In this document: one piece after another, positions 36,935 to 45,049 of the stretch
Layout of the letters: each line of letters starts with the position of its first letter
Position numbering within the stretch: position 1 is the stretch's first letter
Origin: Trichococcus collinsii
Lineage (GTDB): Bacteria; Bacillota; Bacilli; Lactobacillales; Aerococcaceae
Reading direction: 5' to 3'
Length of the DNA stretch: 64,000 bases
Assembly: GCF_900107505.1 (NCBI RefSeq)
Contig: NZ_FNQH01000009.1
Span: 1 to 64,000 of the forward strand
Translations under genes and position numbers: made by a program
The notes under the pieces: generated by a model
What the model saw: the letters and a program-made list of their open reading frames with translations, nothing else
Told to the model about the DNA's origin: nothing
Databases searched by the model: none

Positions 36935-37389
36935 CTAAGTTTTAGCATCATGCGTCTTCCGCTGTGAATCAGTTTCCCAGCAGCCTTGAAAAGATGAAGA
37001 CGGATAGTCAGTATCTGTAGGCCTTTTGCCTTTTCCGTGAACGCTAACGCGCATAAAATTGTTGATGTGATAGGAAAGCCAGCTGACCATCATGCGAACA
37101 GCATTCTCTAAGTAATGAAAACTGTCTGTCTTATCGAAGAAGAAGCCACTCTTTGCTTCATTGATGAAATTCTTCATCGTACCTCTCTTCCAAGTACCCG
37201 CTTGGTAACGAAGGGAGTAAAAATACTCTTCCCTCTGACTCCCTTCGGTCTCAGCCACAACTTGAACAAACTGTTCTGCCAACTTAGATAGTCGGGGATT
37301 TTATTTGATCCGGATGACGTAATGGGGCTCTTTTTCTTTGCATAGATCATACAGTTCCGGTGTTGCGAAGCGCTATTGGGCGGGTACAT
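36935..37389 (-). pseudogene. IS1380-type transposase remnant
   Basis: Translation of the leftward strand gives the C-terminal half of an IS1380-family DDE transposase: ATPELYDLCKEKEPHYVIRI, a stop codon where the family has serine, then NPRLSKLAEQFVQVVAETEG, TWKRGTMKNFINEAKSGFFF and NAVRMMVSWLSYHINNF. Stop codons interrupt the frame near 37300 and 37375 and the N-terminal half is absent. It is a dead fragment; no terminal inverted repeats could be picked out by eye. Confidence 0.8.
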
Positions 37390-37403
37390 TATTTTGAAAT
37401 ATT

Positions 37404-37838
37404 TTAGCGTCTTTTGTAGCGTCTGATAATTGCGATAAATGCCAAGATTATTACTGAGACTAAAGCGATAAATGCAAACAGGAATCCTAACGGGATAAAT
37501 CCGAATGATTCCACCAAAAAACCGTCCTTATCTATATAGCTTCCATTGACATTATATGCAATAACGCAGAGAATGCCACCAATCATTGAAACCAAAGCTG
37601 TACCTTTTAAAAAAGCTGTTTTTTTGTCATTTTTCCACTTTTTAGCGATTTTCCCCAATAAATTTGCTTCTTCCATGTTATTTACTCCTTTTATCTCTAT
37701 ATCATATTTTTTTAACTCAGCTTTACATTCTTCGCAATTTTCTAGGTGTTCTTCAATCAATTTGCGGCTCTCCGTGCTACATACATTGTCATAGTAAAGT
37801 GGCAGCAAATCTTTAATGATATCACATGATATTTTCAT
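37404..37838 (-). CDS. Anti-sigma factor with zinc-finger domain
   Basis: A 144-residue membrane protein. The N-terminal cytoplasmic part has the anti-sigma zinc-finger pattern ISCDIIKDLLPLYYDNV then EEHLENCEECKAELKKY (His-x3-Cys-x2-Cys near residues 30-37). Two membrane helices lie near 75-95 and 110-135. ATG 37838 is behind GGAGGATTT and overlaps the sigma gene by four bases (ATGA), so it probably restrains that sigma factor. The signal it senses is unknown. Confidence 0.88.
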   Translation of the reverse strand: MKISCDIIKDLLPLYYDNVCSTESRKLIEEHLENCEECKAELKKYDIEIKGVNNMEEANLLGKIAKKWKNDKKTAFLKGTALVSMIGGILCVIAYNVNGSYIDKDGFLVESFGFIPLGFLFAFIALVSVIILAFIAIIRRYKRR

Positions 37839-38308
37839 AATAAATCCTCCTTCAATTTTATTTTTGCGCGGTAATAGGTGACGCGTGCCCAACCTTCGGT
37901 TTTTCCAAAAAGCTCGCCTATTTTCCGAAACGACAGTTCTCCGAAAATTCGCAATGAGAAAACTTCTTTATATGGCTCCTCCAAGTTGTGCAGTGCTTTA
38001 TGAATTTCGAAGGATTCTTCTCGATTAATAAATCCATTCTCAAAATTACAGGTTTGCTCCTGTTCAATGGAATTGCAGGTCACTAATCGCTGTTGCTTAC
38101 TGTAAAATGTAAAGTAAGTATTTTTTGCAATCTGGCAGAGCCACACACGTAGCTTACATTCCCCTTTATAGGAATCAATACTTTTTAGCGCTTTGAAAAA
38201 AGTATCCTGTGTGACTTCCTCAGCCACTAATGAATTTCGACATAAGGAATAAACGTATTTATATACATCATCGAAATATTCGGAATATATCTTCTCAAAC
38301 TCTGGCAT
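37835..38308 (-). CDS. ECF-type RNA polymerase sigma factor
   Basis: A 157-residue extracytoplasmic-function sigma factor. Region 2 spans about 1-75 (FDDVYKYVYSLCRNSLVAEEVTQDTFFKA, then WLCQIAKNTYF), and region 4 spans about 100-157 (VFSLRIFGELSFRKIGELF then GWARVTYYRAKIKLK). It directs polymerase to a small regulon once released from the anti-sigma factor encoded next. A TGTAAC box near 38349-38354 upstream on this strand could be an autoregulatory -35, with CGTT or AGTC downstream; spacing is uncertain. Confidence 0.92.
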   Translation of the reverse strand: MPEFEKIYSEYFDDVYKYVYSLCRNSLVAEEVTQDTFFKALKSIDSYKGECKLRVWLCQIAKNTYFTFYSKQQRLVTCNSIEQEQTCNFENGFINREESFEIHKALHNLEEPYKEVFSLRIFGELSFRKIGELFGKTEGWARVTYYRAKIKLKEDLL

Positions 38309-38508
38309 GTCACCACCTCACTTTCATAGATATGACTAACGAGTATTAAATTCGTTACAAATTTTAAAAAATATTTCAAGCCCCAAATTTATAATAAGGA
38401 CGGGAAAATCCTGAATATCATTGTGTTCTAGGTACATGGAACCTCGAAATACTATCCAAACGTTGATTTGGTAGGCTCTTCGCTTGTTCCTAGGTATGTG
38501 TTAGCGGG

Positions 38509-38765
38509 AATCCAGGTTATCAAGTGGTCCACCTTCACTTAAGTGGGTATCAGATGAAGGAAATGACTCAGAGTATTGGACATACTCGCAAAATAATTGG
38601 TGGCTATGTCGCTTCTTATCGGAAAGGTGGGATAGTAGCATTGACCCATCGATCCATCGACATTCTCAAGGTAGACATCGGCGATTGAGCAAAGTGCAGG
38701 AAACTGAACTTAAAGAGATTAAGGGAATTCAGCGGACTTGTTTCCTGAAGGAGCGACATACTTAC
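38509..38765 (+). pseudogene. IS630-type transposase N-terminal remnant
   Basis: The rightward frame gives YQVVHLHLSGYQMKEMTQSI, then GHTRKIIGGYVASYRKGGIV, the helix-turn-helix start of IS630-like transposases. It ends at TGA 38686; in the next frame RRLSKVQETELKEIKG continues the family pattern, so a frameshift lies near 38680. The catalytic DDE domain is missing. The fragment abuts the small membrane gene at 38861 in the opposite direction. Confidence 0.7.
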
Positions 38766-38861
38766 AATTTTAACTGAACGTGAAACATCTTTATTTAACA
38801 TACCTACTACAATAAGAGCGATACCTACAAAGAGTATTAGAAAATACCAAAAACCCATCAT
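38616..38861 (-). pseudogene. Small membrane protein, C-terminus replaced by IS remnant
   Basis: The first 31 or so residues (MMGFWYFLILFVGIALIVVG, then MLNKDVSRSVK) form a plausible single-helix membrane protein. The rest of the 81-residue frame is antisense to the IS630-type fragment, so the true C-terminus appears lost. No strong ribosome site is seen. Function unknown; expression doubtful. Confidence 0.4.
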
Positions 38862-39176
38862 ACCCCCTACTTCCTCTTATTATATTGTTGAAAGTAGTAT
38901 ACCCTTTAATTCTATATGACTTTCTATAATTATTATTATGGTTGTACTAAGGTTTAAGTGAAAACTAGTTATTATGTTGATATATAGGACGTTTACTTAC
39001 TAAATCCATCTCTATTTTTCTTGTAGTAGGTAATGATATCCACCAGCTAAGATTACCACTAGTAACATAGTTATTAACAGTCAGTGACACGAAAAGGTTC
39101 TTTCCTAGTTTAATTGAAATGGATTAATAACTTTACGTTTGAACACAACATTTTGCCAATTACAGGAGGCTGTTTT
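38862..39176. other. Gene-free AT-rich region
   Basis: About 315 nt with no gene, hairpin or clear promoter pair that I can support. It should carry the promoter of the 2H phosphoesterase gene. Confidence 0.4.
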
Positions 39177-39734
39177 ATGTATACATATGCATTTGTAGGT
39201 TATTTAGATCATGAAACAGAAGTGAATTTCCGAAGATTATGGAAGGGTTTAAGTGAAAAGAATATTAGTCACTACGGCGTTGAAACCAAAGGAAAAAGAC
39301 CTCATATCACTATTGCTGATTATGATGCTTTAGATAAAAATAGATTTATACAATTAGCAGATAGATTCTATAGAGATAAGGACAAGGTTGATTTGACCTT
39401 GAATATATTAGGAACTTTTATTAGTACAGGGACCCTATTCATTGCTCCGACTTTATCAACTGAATTACTTGATTTTCATAGCAGCCATCACGACTACTTC
39501 AGAACATTCAACGAGAATGAAACTTCATTTTATCTTCCAAGTAAATGGAGTCCTCATTGCACCATTGCAAGTAGATTAGATGAAGATAAAATGGTGCAAG
39601 CATTTAGCTATTGTAAAAAAAATATAGACCAAATCCGCGGTACATTAAGTGAAATTGCTCTAATAGAACTTAAACTTAATAATGACGATGTGGCAATAGA
39701 AGATACCGTTATTTTTTCTAAGGAACTAAAATAA
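39177..39734 (+). CDS. 2H phosphoesterase (2'-5' RNA ligase-like)
   Basis: A 185-residue member of the 2H superfamily with two HxT motifs: RPHITIADYD near residues 41-50 and SPHCTIASRL near 127-136. Such enzymes hydrolyse or ligate 2'-5' linkages or cyclic phosphates in RNA or nucleotides. ATG 39177 follows CAGGAGG at the right distance; an in-frame ATG at 39114 has none. The gene is more AT-rich than the core block and stands alone. Confidence 0.82.
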   Translation: MYTYAFVGYLDHETEVNFRRLWKGLSEKNISHYGVETKGKRPHITIADYDALDKNRFIQLADRFYRDKDKVDLTLNILGTFISTGTLFIAPTLSTELLDFHSSHHDYFRTFNENETSFYLPSKWSPHCTIASRLDEDKMVQAFSYCKKNIDQIRGTLSEIALIELKLNNDDVAIEDTVIFSKELK

Positions 39735-40008
39735 TTCATAACCATTTTTTTCAGCGGTGTTTAAAGAAACATTTTACGGTATCCTGAGTCACACCTATCT
39801 CATCTGCACTCACTGAATGCCAAACAAGTTACCACTAGGGATTGATGCGCTGGGGCTTGCTTAAAAAAAGCGTTGTACAATTGGTAGCTCCAAGATCAGT
39901 GGGAAAACCGTCAAATAGACAAGCCTTCTTTAGATTGGAGTAAATATTTCAATATTTATTTTCGTGTGGGTTATAATTGAATTATCTGGGCAACAAGGAG
40001 GAATTTGT
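39735..40008. other. Gene-free region
   Basis: About 270 nt without a gene. On the leftward strand a short VSADEIGVTQDTVKCFF stretch recalls a helix-turn-helix of a transposase, but it is too short to call. Confidence 0.3.
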
Positions 40009-40404
40009 TTGAAAAAGTTAATCTTATGCTTTCTCACTACGGCTCTGCTGAGTGGTTGTGGTGCCACGAGTTCTCAGGCGAGCGTGAATAGTGAGGTTTC
40101 GGAAAACGAAGAAGCAACTGTACTGTATACAGGAACGGTTATCGACAGCGGCGAAACGCATGAAGGTGGTTTGTTCTTGTCTGACTTAGTTCCGGTAGAA
40201 TCTTCGGAGGCTGCTTCTTTCGATGAAGTCATCCTGTTGATGGAAGGTGTTCCCTTGACCGACTTATCCTCCGGTGAAAATATACCTCTGTCAGCATTAG
40301 AAAAAGGCGACAACGTAACAGTCACCTTAGTCGAGCATGCACCCACCACGATGTCCATCCCTCCACAGATTCCCGGCATGGGGATTGTAAAAGTCGAAAA
40401 ATAA
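40009..40404 (+). CDS. Small secreted lipoprotein
   Basis: A 131-residue lipoprotein: KKLILCFLTTALLSGCGATS has a charged start, a hydrophobic core and the lipobox LSGC, so Cys17 would be lipidated after cleavage. The remaining 115 residues are acidic, with a small beta-rich domain (TVLYTGTVIDSG; ALEKGDNVTVTLVEHA) resembling single-strand/OB-like or DUF3221 proteins only loosely. The start is TTG 40009 behind AAGGAGG; upstream in-frame codons lack a signal. Function unknown. Confidence 0.72.
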   Translation: MKKLILCFLTTALLSGCGATSSQASVNSEVSENEEATVLYTGTVIDSGETHEGGLFLSDLVPVESSEAASFDEVILLMEGVPLTDLSSGENIPLSALEKGDNVTVTLVEHAPTTMSIPPQIPGMGIVKVEK

Positions 40405-40420
40405 AAATGATACAAAGCAA

Positions 40421-40466
40421 AAAAACCGTGTACTTGCGAATAAATCGCAAGATATACGGTTTTTAT
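40421..40466 (+). terminator. Terminator after the lipoprotein gene
   Basis: AAAAAACCGTGTAC-TTGCGA pairs with TCGCAA-x-ATACGGTTTTT around ATAAA. Related in sequence to the terminator at 13517-13563. Confidence 0.85.
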
Positions 40467-40521
40467 GTATCTATGGATTAAGTAAGTTATACTTATAATA
40501 CCTATGCGAGGAGGAACGTCT

Positions 40522-41526
40522 ATGACCATAAAAAAATATCAATTTATTAAAAAAGTAGAGGAAATGATCACCCCTAAAGATATTGCAACGCTTCAATTAC
40601 TAGCTCCAATGAGTAAGTTCATTCCTAAGAACCTACAAAACGAAGTACTCAATAAATCAGCTAAAAATAATCCTTACATGGGTTTTGTAGTAGAACCATA
40701 TAGCATCTTTTTATGTTACGAGCTGATTGACTTAGAAAGGGCAATCCAGTTAATTCCTGATGGCTTTGAATTGATAAAGACCAGAATATTTCAGGATGGA
40801 GAACCTAAATATTATGCAATTTTAGGCTCATTTAATGTACATACAAGTGCCTTTTGGGGGACTCGTTTAGAAGTAAATATTATAGCGCGCAATAAGAAAA
40901 ATAATTTGTTGAGTTGGGTCATCCTTGACTATGATACCAATACCTTAAGTTATGATGTATCCAAGGGCATTGTCGATTCCACTACAGAATCAGCTCTTCT
41001 GACAACTGATTTTGATGGAAATATTATTGTGGATATTAGGAACAAAGAAAAGAATCGATCTCTAATTTTTGATGCAAATACACGCCAAGCCGAACCTAAG
41101 CTAATGGATAAAAAATTATGGCTAGAAGGTAATTTATCTGTGGGTTACGGAAGAGAACTTTCACAAAACTCGGACGCTGTATTCTCATTAAAGTTTGATT
41201 CAAGAGAAGTTGAAAAAGGCTATCATATCCCAATCGAGCAGGTCAACATTATGCAAAACACTTGGTTCGATGGCCTATTCCGCAGTGTGCCGGATGAAGT
41301 GGTATACTTCCCTTACGCTCAACACTATCTGTCAGACAGTCCTGGATATTACAGCGAAATCAAAAATGAGAACGATATGATTGAACAATACAACCATTTA
41401 GATTTAGAAAATATTCCCAACTATTCAGCTGCTTCACATAGAAAATTACTTAAAGTCGGGATAGTGGCCAATGCTCTATTTACGTTTCTCCTAGTCATCA
41501 CAGTTCTTTTATTAATCTTTTACTAG
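40522..41526 (+). CDS. Unrecognised protein with ADC-like fold features and C-terminal anchor
   Basis: A 334-residue protein with no signal peptide and one C-terminal membrane helix (about 313-333, LFTFLLVITVLLLIFY). Residues about 55-140 (YELIDLERAIQLIPDGFELI, FNVHTSAFWGTRLEVNIIAR) have the pattern of the acetoacetate-decarboxylase/DUF2071-like beta barrel, a tentative match. The catalytic lysine of acetoacetate decarboxylase cannot be placed. ATG 40522 follows GAGGAGG; ATG 40504 overlaps this site. AT-rich and isolated, probably acquired. Confidence 0.6.
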   Translation: MTIKKYQFIKKVEEMITPKDIATLQLLAPMSKFIPKNLQNEVLNKSAKNNPYMGFVVEPYSIFLCYELIDLERAIQLIPDGFELIKTRIFQDGEPKYYAILGSFNVHTSAFWGTRLEVNIIARNKKNNLLSWVILDYDTNTLSYDVSKGIVDSTTESALLTTDFDGNIIVDIRNKEKNRSLIFDANTRQAEPKLMDKKLWLEGNLSVGYGRELSQNSDAVFSLKFDSREVEKGYHIPIEQVNIMQNTWFDGLFRSVPDEVVYFPYAQHYLSDSPGYYSEIKNENDMIEQYNHLDLENIPNYSAASHRKLLKVGIVANALFTFLLVITVLLLIFY

Positions 41527-41571
41527 AGGATTTTGGTACTTTATCATTCATGAGATAGCTCAAATCGAACG

Positions 41572-41625
41572 AAAGAGACAGTTAGAAATGGAGAGGTACT
41601 CTCTCCATTTCTACTGTCTCTTATT
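41572..41625 (+). terminator. Long-stem terminator
   Basis: AAGAGACAGT-TAGAAATGGAGAG pairs with CTCTCCATTTCTA-CTGTCTCTT around GTACT, a stem of more than 20 bp. A-rich and T-rich flanks are modest. Confidence 0.8.
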
Positions 41626-41728
41626 GGTCAATACCCTTAAGTTAATGACATTAGGCGAAAAACTCTACCTTTTTTGTTGATTTTTTTCAAATCAATCATA
41701 CAAAAATTGCCAAGTTGATAATTGTTAA

Positions 41729-42532
41729 TTAAGCTAATTTATTTTGATCCAAAGCACTTGGCATAACCATATACTTGTTTTTATAGAATTGAATCGCTGA
41801 TAATCCGATCAAAAGAACGATTCCTATTAAAGCTACATTTGGCAACAAACTATATTCCCCTTGGAAACCTTCTGGCGCTAATAAAAAATTATAGATTCCA
41901 AAATATGCCCAGGCAATCGGAATTGGGAATATTGCATTTTTTGTTTTTAGCAGAACCAGGAGCGTCACCCCAACTGCAACAAGAAGAATGACAGAACTCC
42001 AGATTTCTGCAGAAATTCCAAATCTTTCCCATTCTGCTTTTACAAGCCCAGCTGCTATATTTACAACTGTTGCTATAAAAAGCCATCCTGAATACAATCC
42101 AAAAGTAATCGGCAGCAAGAAACGTCTGCTTGTCTGAATTTTCCCAATGCGCTCTACGATTAAAACCATGACTATTAAGAATGCAAATATGAAAATTGTT
42201 GACAATCCGATTAAATTATAAGAAAAACTAACAATCCACACTATATTTAAAGCACATGATAGCCAGAACAAAAAACTAATCTCATCAATTGCTCGCTCAT
42301 AGTAAGAATCTTGATTCTTGAAAATCATAACAATAATAGAAATGATTAAGAAAGTGTATATAATGCTCCAAATACTAAAAGTTGAAGGTGCGGGTGTGAT
42401 TAGCGTTTGATACATATCAGAAACTTCTTTTTGTGAAAGACCATTGATGATACCAAAAGCACCCATGCCATTTACGATTAATGTGAAAATCAAAAAAATT
42501 GCGTTGATCCATGATTTTGTTTTAAGGTTCAT
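41729..42532 (-). CDS. TspO/MBR-like multi-helix membrane protein
   Basis: A 267-residue protein with about seven or eight membrane helices. TPAPSTFSIWSIIYTFL near residues 44-60, LNIVWIVSF near 94-102 and the tryptophan/tyrosine in GLYSGWLFIATVVN near 145-158 fit the tryptophan-rich sensory (TspO/MBR) family in its long form. TspO proteins bind tetrapyrroles and modulate stress responses; the flavodoxin-like HemG-type gene next door makes a porphyrin link attractive but unproven. ATG 42532 follows GGAGGGG. Confidence 0.72.
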   Translation of the reverse strand: MNLKTKSWINAIFLIFTLIVNGMGAFGIINGLSQKEVSDMYQTLITPAPSTFSIWSIIYTFLIISIIVMIFKNQDSYYERAIDEISFLFWLSCALNIVWIVSFSYNLIGLSTIFIFAFLIVMVLIVERIGKIQTSRRFLLPITFGLYSGWLFIATVVNIAAGLVKAEWERFGISAEIWSSVILLVAVGVTLLVLLKTKNAIFPIPIAWAYFGIYNFLLAPEGFQGEYSLLPNVALIGIVLLIGLSAIQFYKNKYMVMPSALDQNKLA

Positions 42533-42618
42533 TTTCTTCCCCTCCATTTGTCATAATTATGATTCAGCTATTGAGCAATATTCTTTTGCTAATTCAACAT
42601 TTACTTTAGTTATGCCTC

Positions 42619-43143
42619 TTATGAGACATCAGATTTTTGAACAAAGGCAAGAATAGGTTCAATGTGTTTTTTGTCAACATAATTAGTCGGATGATAAAAT
42701 CCTTCAAGAATAGCTTTCTGCTCTTCAGTTTTGTTTTTTTTCATTTCCAGGACTTTTCTGAACACGTTTAACATACTTTTAAATAGTCCTTGCACTTTTG
42801 AAAAATCAACACCTCCGGGCAGATAAAAAAACTTGTGAAATGCCAACTGTTCTTCCGTAAAATTATTCATCTTGATTACCTCAATATCTTCTCGTACATT
42901 GTTGTTACCGGCACAGGCAAAAATAATAATTGGCTTGTCTTCAAACCATTTCAGCACTTTTTTGATTTGATTCATCTTGCCTATATATACACCCGTTCCA
43001 AAAATTATGTTCTGATATTCGTTGATCTCCTCTTTTTTAAACTCCGAAAATTCTCTGATTTCCCAATGAAGTGCTTCAGCAATCCAAGTCGCATACTGAA
43101 AAGTATTTCCATATCTGCTTTTGTATAAAACTATATTCTTCAT
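42619..43143 (-). CDS. Flavodoxin-domain protein, HemG-like
   Basis: A 174-residue flavodoxin-type protein: NIVLYKSRYGNTFQYATWIA at the start is the FMN phosphate loop (normally S/T-x-T/Y-GNT), IIFGTGVYIGKMNQIKK near 45-61 and the FACAGNN segment near 75-81 follow. The pattern is that of protoporphyrinogen oxidase HemG and related flavodoxin_5 proteins. No other haem genes are in view, so it may be a general redox protein. It precedes the TspO-like gene by about 85 nt. Confidence 0.78.
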   Translation of the reverse strand: MKNIVLYKSRYGNTFQYATWIAEALHWEIREFSEFKKEEINEYQNIIFGTGVYIGKMNQIKKVLKWFEDKPIIIFACAGNNNVREDIEVIKMNNFTEEQLAFHKFFYLPGGVDFSKVQGLFKSMLNVFRKVLEMKKNKTEEQKAILEGFYHPTNYVDKKHIEPILAFVQKSDVS

Positions 43144-43479
43144 TTTTTCAGCCCTTTCATTACTTATTTTATCTACTATATAAGTTGTGAATTAAAGGAT
43201 TGACGTAATCTTTCCGATCAGAATACTTAGGGGCATACCAGAAGGGCGTTCTTTATTTGTGAGTGCTCCTCTTGTTAGTGCCTCCTCATCAAATTAAAGC
43301 TAGATTCTATGCTAGTATTATACCGCATCTGACTAAATAAAAATGTCTATAATGACTAAATCCCGTTAACTTTGGCTAGTCAGTAATTATTGTGCAGCCT
43401 TTGCATAGTCTAAGTAGTCCGCTAAAATTAAAAAACAGCCGGATCTCCGCGAAAAATCGCTGAGTATCCGGCTGTTTTT
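43144..43479. terminator. Gene-free region ending in a terminator
   Basis: AAAAACAGCCGGAT (43431-43444) pairs with ATCCGGCTGTTTTTTT (43467-43482) with GCGA/TCGC inside: a leftward terminator for the triple RidA gene. The preceding 280 nt hold nothing I recognise. Confidence 0.75.
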
Positions 43480-44748
43480 TTAAGCTATTGGAGGTGTTCC
43501 TTCAGCATTTGACACAACTGTATCGATCTGGACTAAAGCATCCATAGGCAGTGCTGAAACTGCAAACGTTGTCCGTGCAGGAATACCACTTGGGAAAAAG
43601 GTTGTGTAAACTTCATCTACAGCCGCCATATCGGCACTATTTTTAAGAATTACGGTTACTTTGACCACATCGTCCATTGCGTGATCGATACTCTCTACAA
43701 TCGCCTTGATATTTTTCAAGCACTGTTCAGCCTGCTCTTTCACTCCACCGGCTACCATTTTACCAGTTTTTGGATCCAGCGGTAATTGAGCGGAAAGATG
43801 ATTGTAATGAGAGAAAGCTACCGTTTGTGTAGACAGTGCGTCTTTGGGCGCATTTTCCGTATTTCTGGCTTCTACGATGAGCCCGTGTCTGTCTTCTACT
43901 GCTTGCGGGGGTGTACCATCTCCGTGTGACACTACCGCTTCGATTTGTATGGAAGCATCCATAGGCAATCCTGACGCCGCAACGATTGTCCGGGCTGGGA
44001 CATAGGCTACGGCTCTGGCGATAGCTGAGTCCGGGAAAAATGTTGTATAAACTTCATTTACAACTTCCATATCCGAGAGGTCGTTAAGGAAGATATTTAT
44101 TTTAACAATATCGTCAAAAGGAACATCGATACTTTCTAAAATTGCCTTTATATTCTTTAAGCACTGTCCAGCTTGTTCTCTCACTCCACCGGCTACCACT
44201 TTGCCTGTTGCTGGATCCAGCGGTAATTGGGCGGAAAGATGATTGTAATGGGAAAAAGCTACTGATTGTGCAGATAATGGACTTAGTGGCGCCTTAGACG
44301 TATTTTTTGTAACCTTTACGAGATCGCCTGCTTGCGGTGCGTTCGGAATTGTGCCTTCTCCGTTTGACACAAGTGCCTCCATTTGAACCAAAGCATCCAT
44401 AGGCAGCGCTGAAACTGCGAGCGTTGTCCGTGCAGGAATAGTGCCCGGAAAAAATGTTGTGTAAACTTCATCTACAGCCGCCATATCGGAACTGTTTTGA
44501 AGGAATACCGTGACTGCAACCACATCGTCCATAACATGGGCAACACTTTCGACGATTGCCTTCATATTTTTCAGGCATTGTTCAGCCTGCTCTTTCACTC
44601 CACCGACTACCATTTTGCCAGTTTTTGGATCCAGCGGTAGCTGAGTGGAAAGATGATTGTAATGAGAAAAAGCTACCGATTGTGTAGATAGAGAACTTTT
44701 TGGTGCGTTTTCTGTGTTTCTTGCTAATACTGCGTTGTAGCCACTCAT
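43480..44748 (-). CDS. Three fused RidA (YjgF/UK114) domains in one chain
   Basis: RidA proteins hydrolyse reactive enamines/imines to ketones and are about 125-130 residues, acting as homotrimers. This 422-residue protein holds three complete copies (about residues 1-135, 150-280 and 295-422). Each repeats SVAFSHYNHLSxQLPLDPxTG, GGVxEQAxQCLKN and a catalytic-site PART (Arg107, Arg253, Arg392). Copies 1 and 3 are nearly identical; copy 2 has an extra dozen residues (AIARAVAYV) before PART. The three-copy chain could fold as a built-in trimer. ATG 44748 is behind AAAAGGGG. Downstream of the membrane-protein/AllFGH-like operon but after a terminator-like hairpin. Confidence 0.92.
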   Translation of the reverse strand: MSGYNAVLARNTENAPKSSLSTQSVAFSHYNHLSTQLPLDPKTGKMVVGGVKEQAEQCLKNMKAIVESVAHVMDDVVAVTVFLQNSSDMAAVDEVYTTFFPGTIPARTTLAVSALPMDALVQMEALVSNGEGTIPNAPQAGDLVKVTKNTSKAPLSPLSAQSVAFSHYNHLSAQLPLDPATGKVVAGGVREQAGQCLKNIKAILESIDVPFDDIVKINIFLNDLSDMEVVNEVYTTFFPDSAIARAVAYVPARTIVAASGLPMDASIQIEAVVSHGDGTPPQAVEDRHGLIVEARNTENAPKDALSTQTVAFSHYNHLSAQLPLDPKTGKMVAGGVKEQAEQCLKNIKAIVESIDHAMDDVVKVTVILKNSADMAAVDEVYTTFFPSGIPARTTFAVSALPMDALVQIDTVVSNAEGTPPIA

Positions 44749-45049
44749 TATATTTGTATCCCCTTTTAGATAATTTTTTAGCTTGCGGCAGCAACCGATT
44801 AAAGCGGTTACTATAGCATCCACTATAGCAAGCTGGCTGTTTTTTGAGTATGTATACCTTGCACGTTTTTACACCGACTCTGTACAATGGGCACAAAATT
44901 AGATATGGAAACACGTACCAACGTCATGTTTATTTTGGGTTATGGCATATGAAAAACACCCCCTAAAATTGATACGTTTATAGTACCAGGAGGTGCGAAA
45001 TATAGATGCGTATTTTGAATGAGGACTTACGGCTAACCTGTGCTTCTCG
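44749..45049 (-). terminator. Terminator-like hairpin and promoter region between the membrane protein and triple RidA
   Basis: On the leftward strand GCACCTCCT (44996-44988) can pair with AGGGGGTGT (44960-44952), followed by TTTTTC. Further on, two copies of TGCTATAGT, 12 nt apart (near 44818 and 44806), look like extended -10 boxes for the RidA gene. The rest is unassigned. Confidence 0.55.

Noticed and set aside
39780-39860. Leftward transposase-like helix-turn-helix (VSADEIGVTQDTVKCFF)
   Set aside because: Only about 17 residues, interrupted by stops; too short to support an IS remnant.
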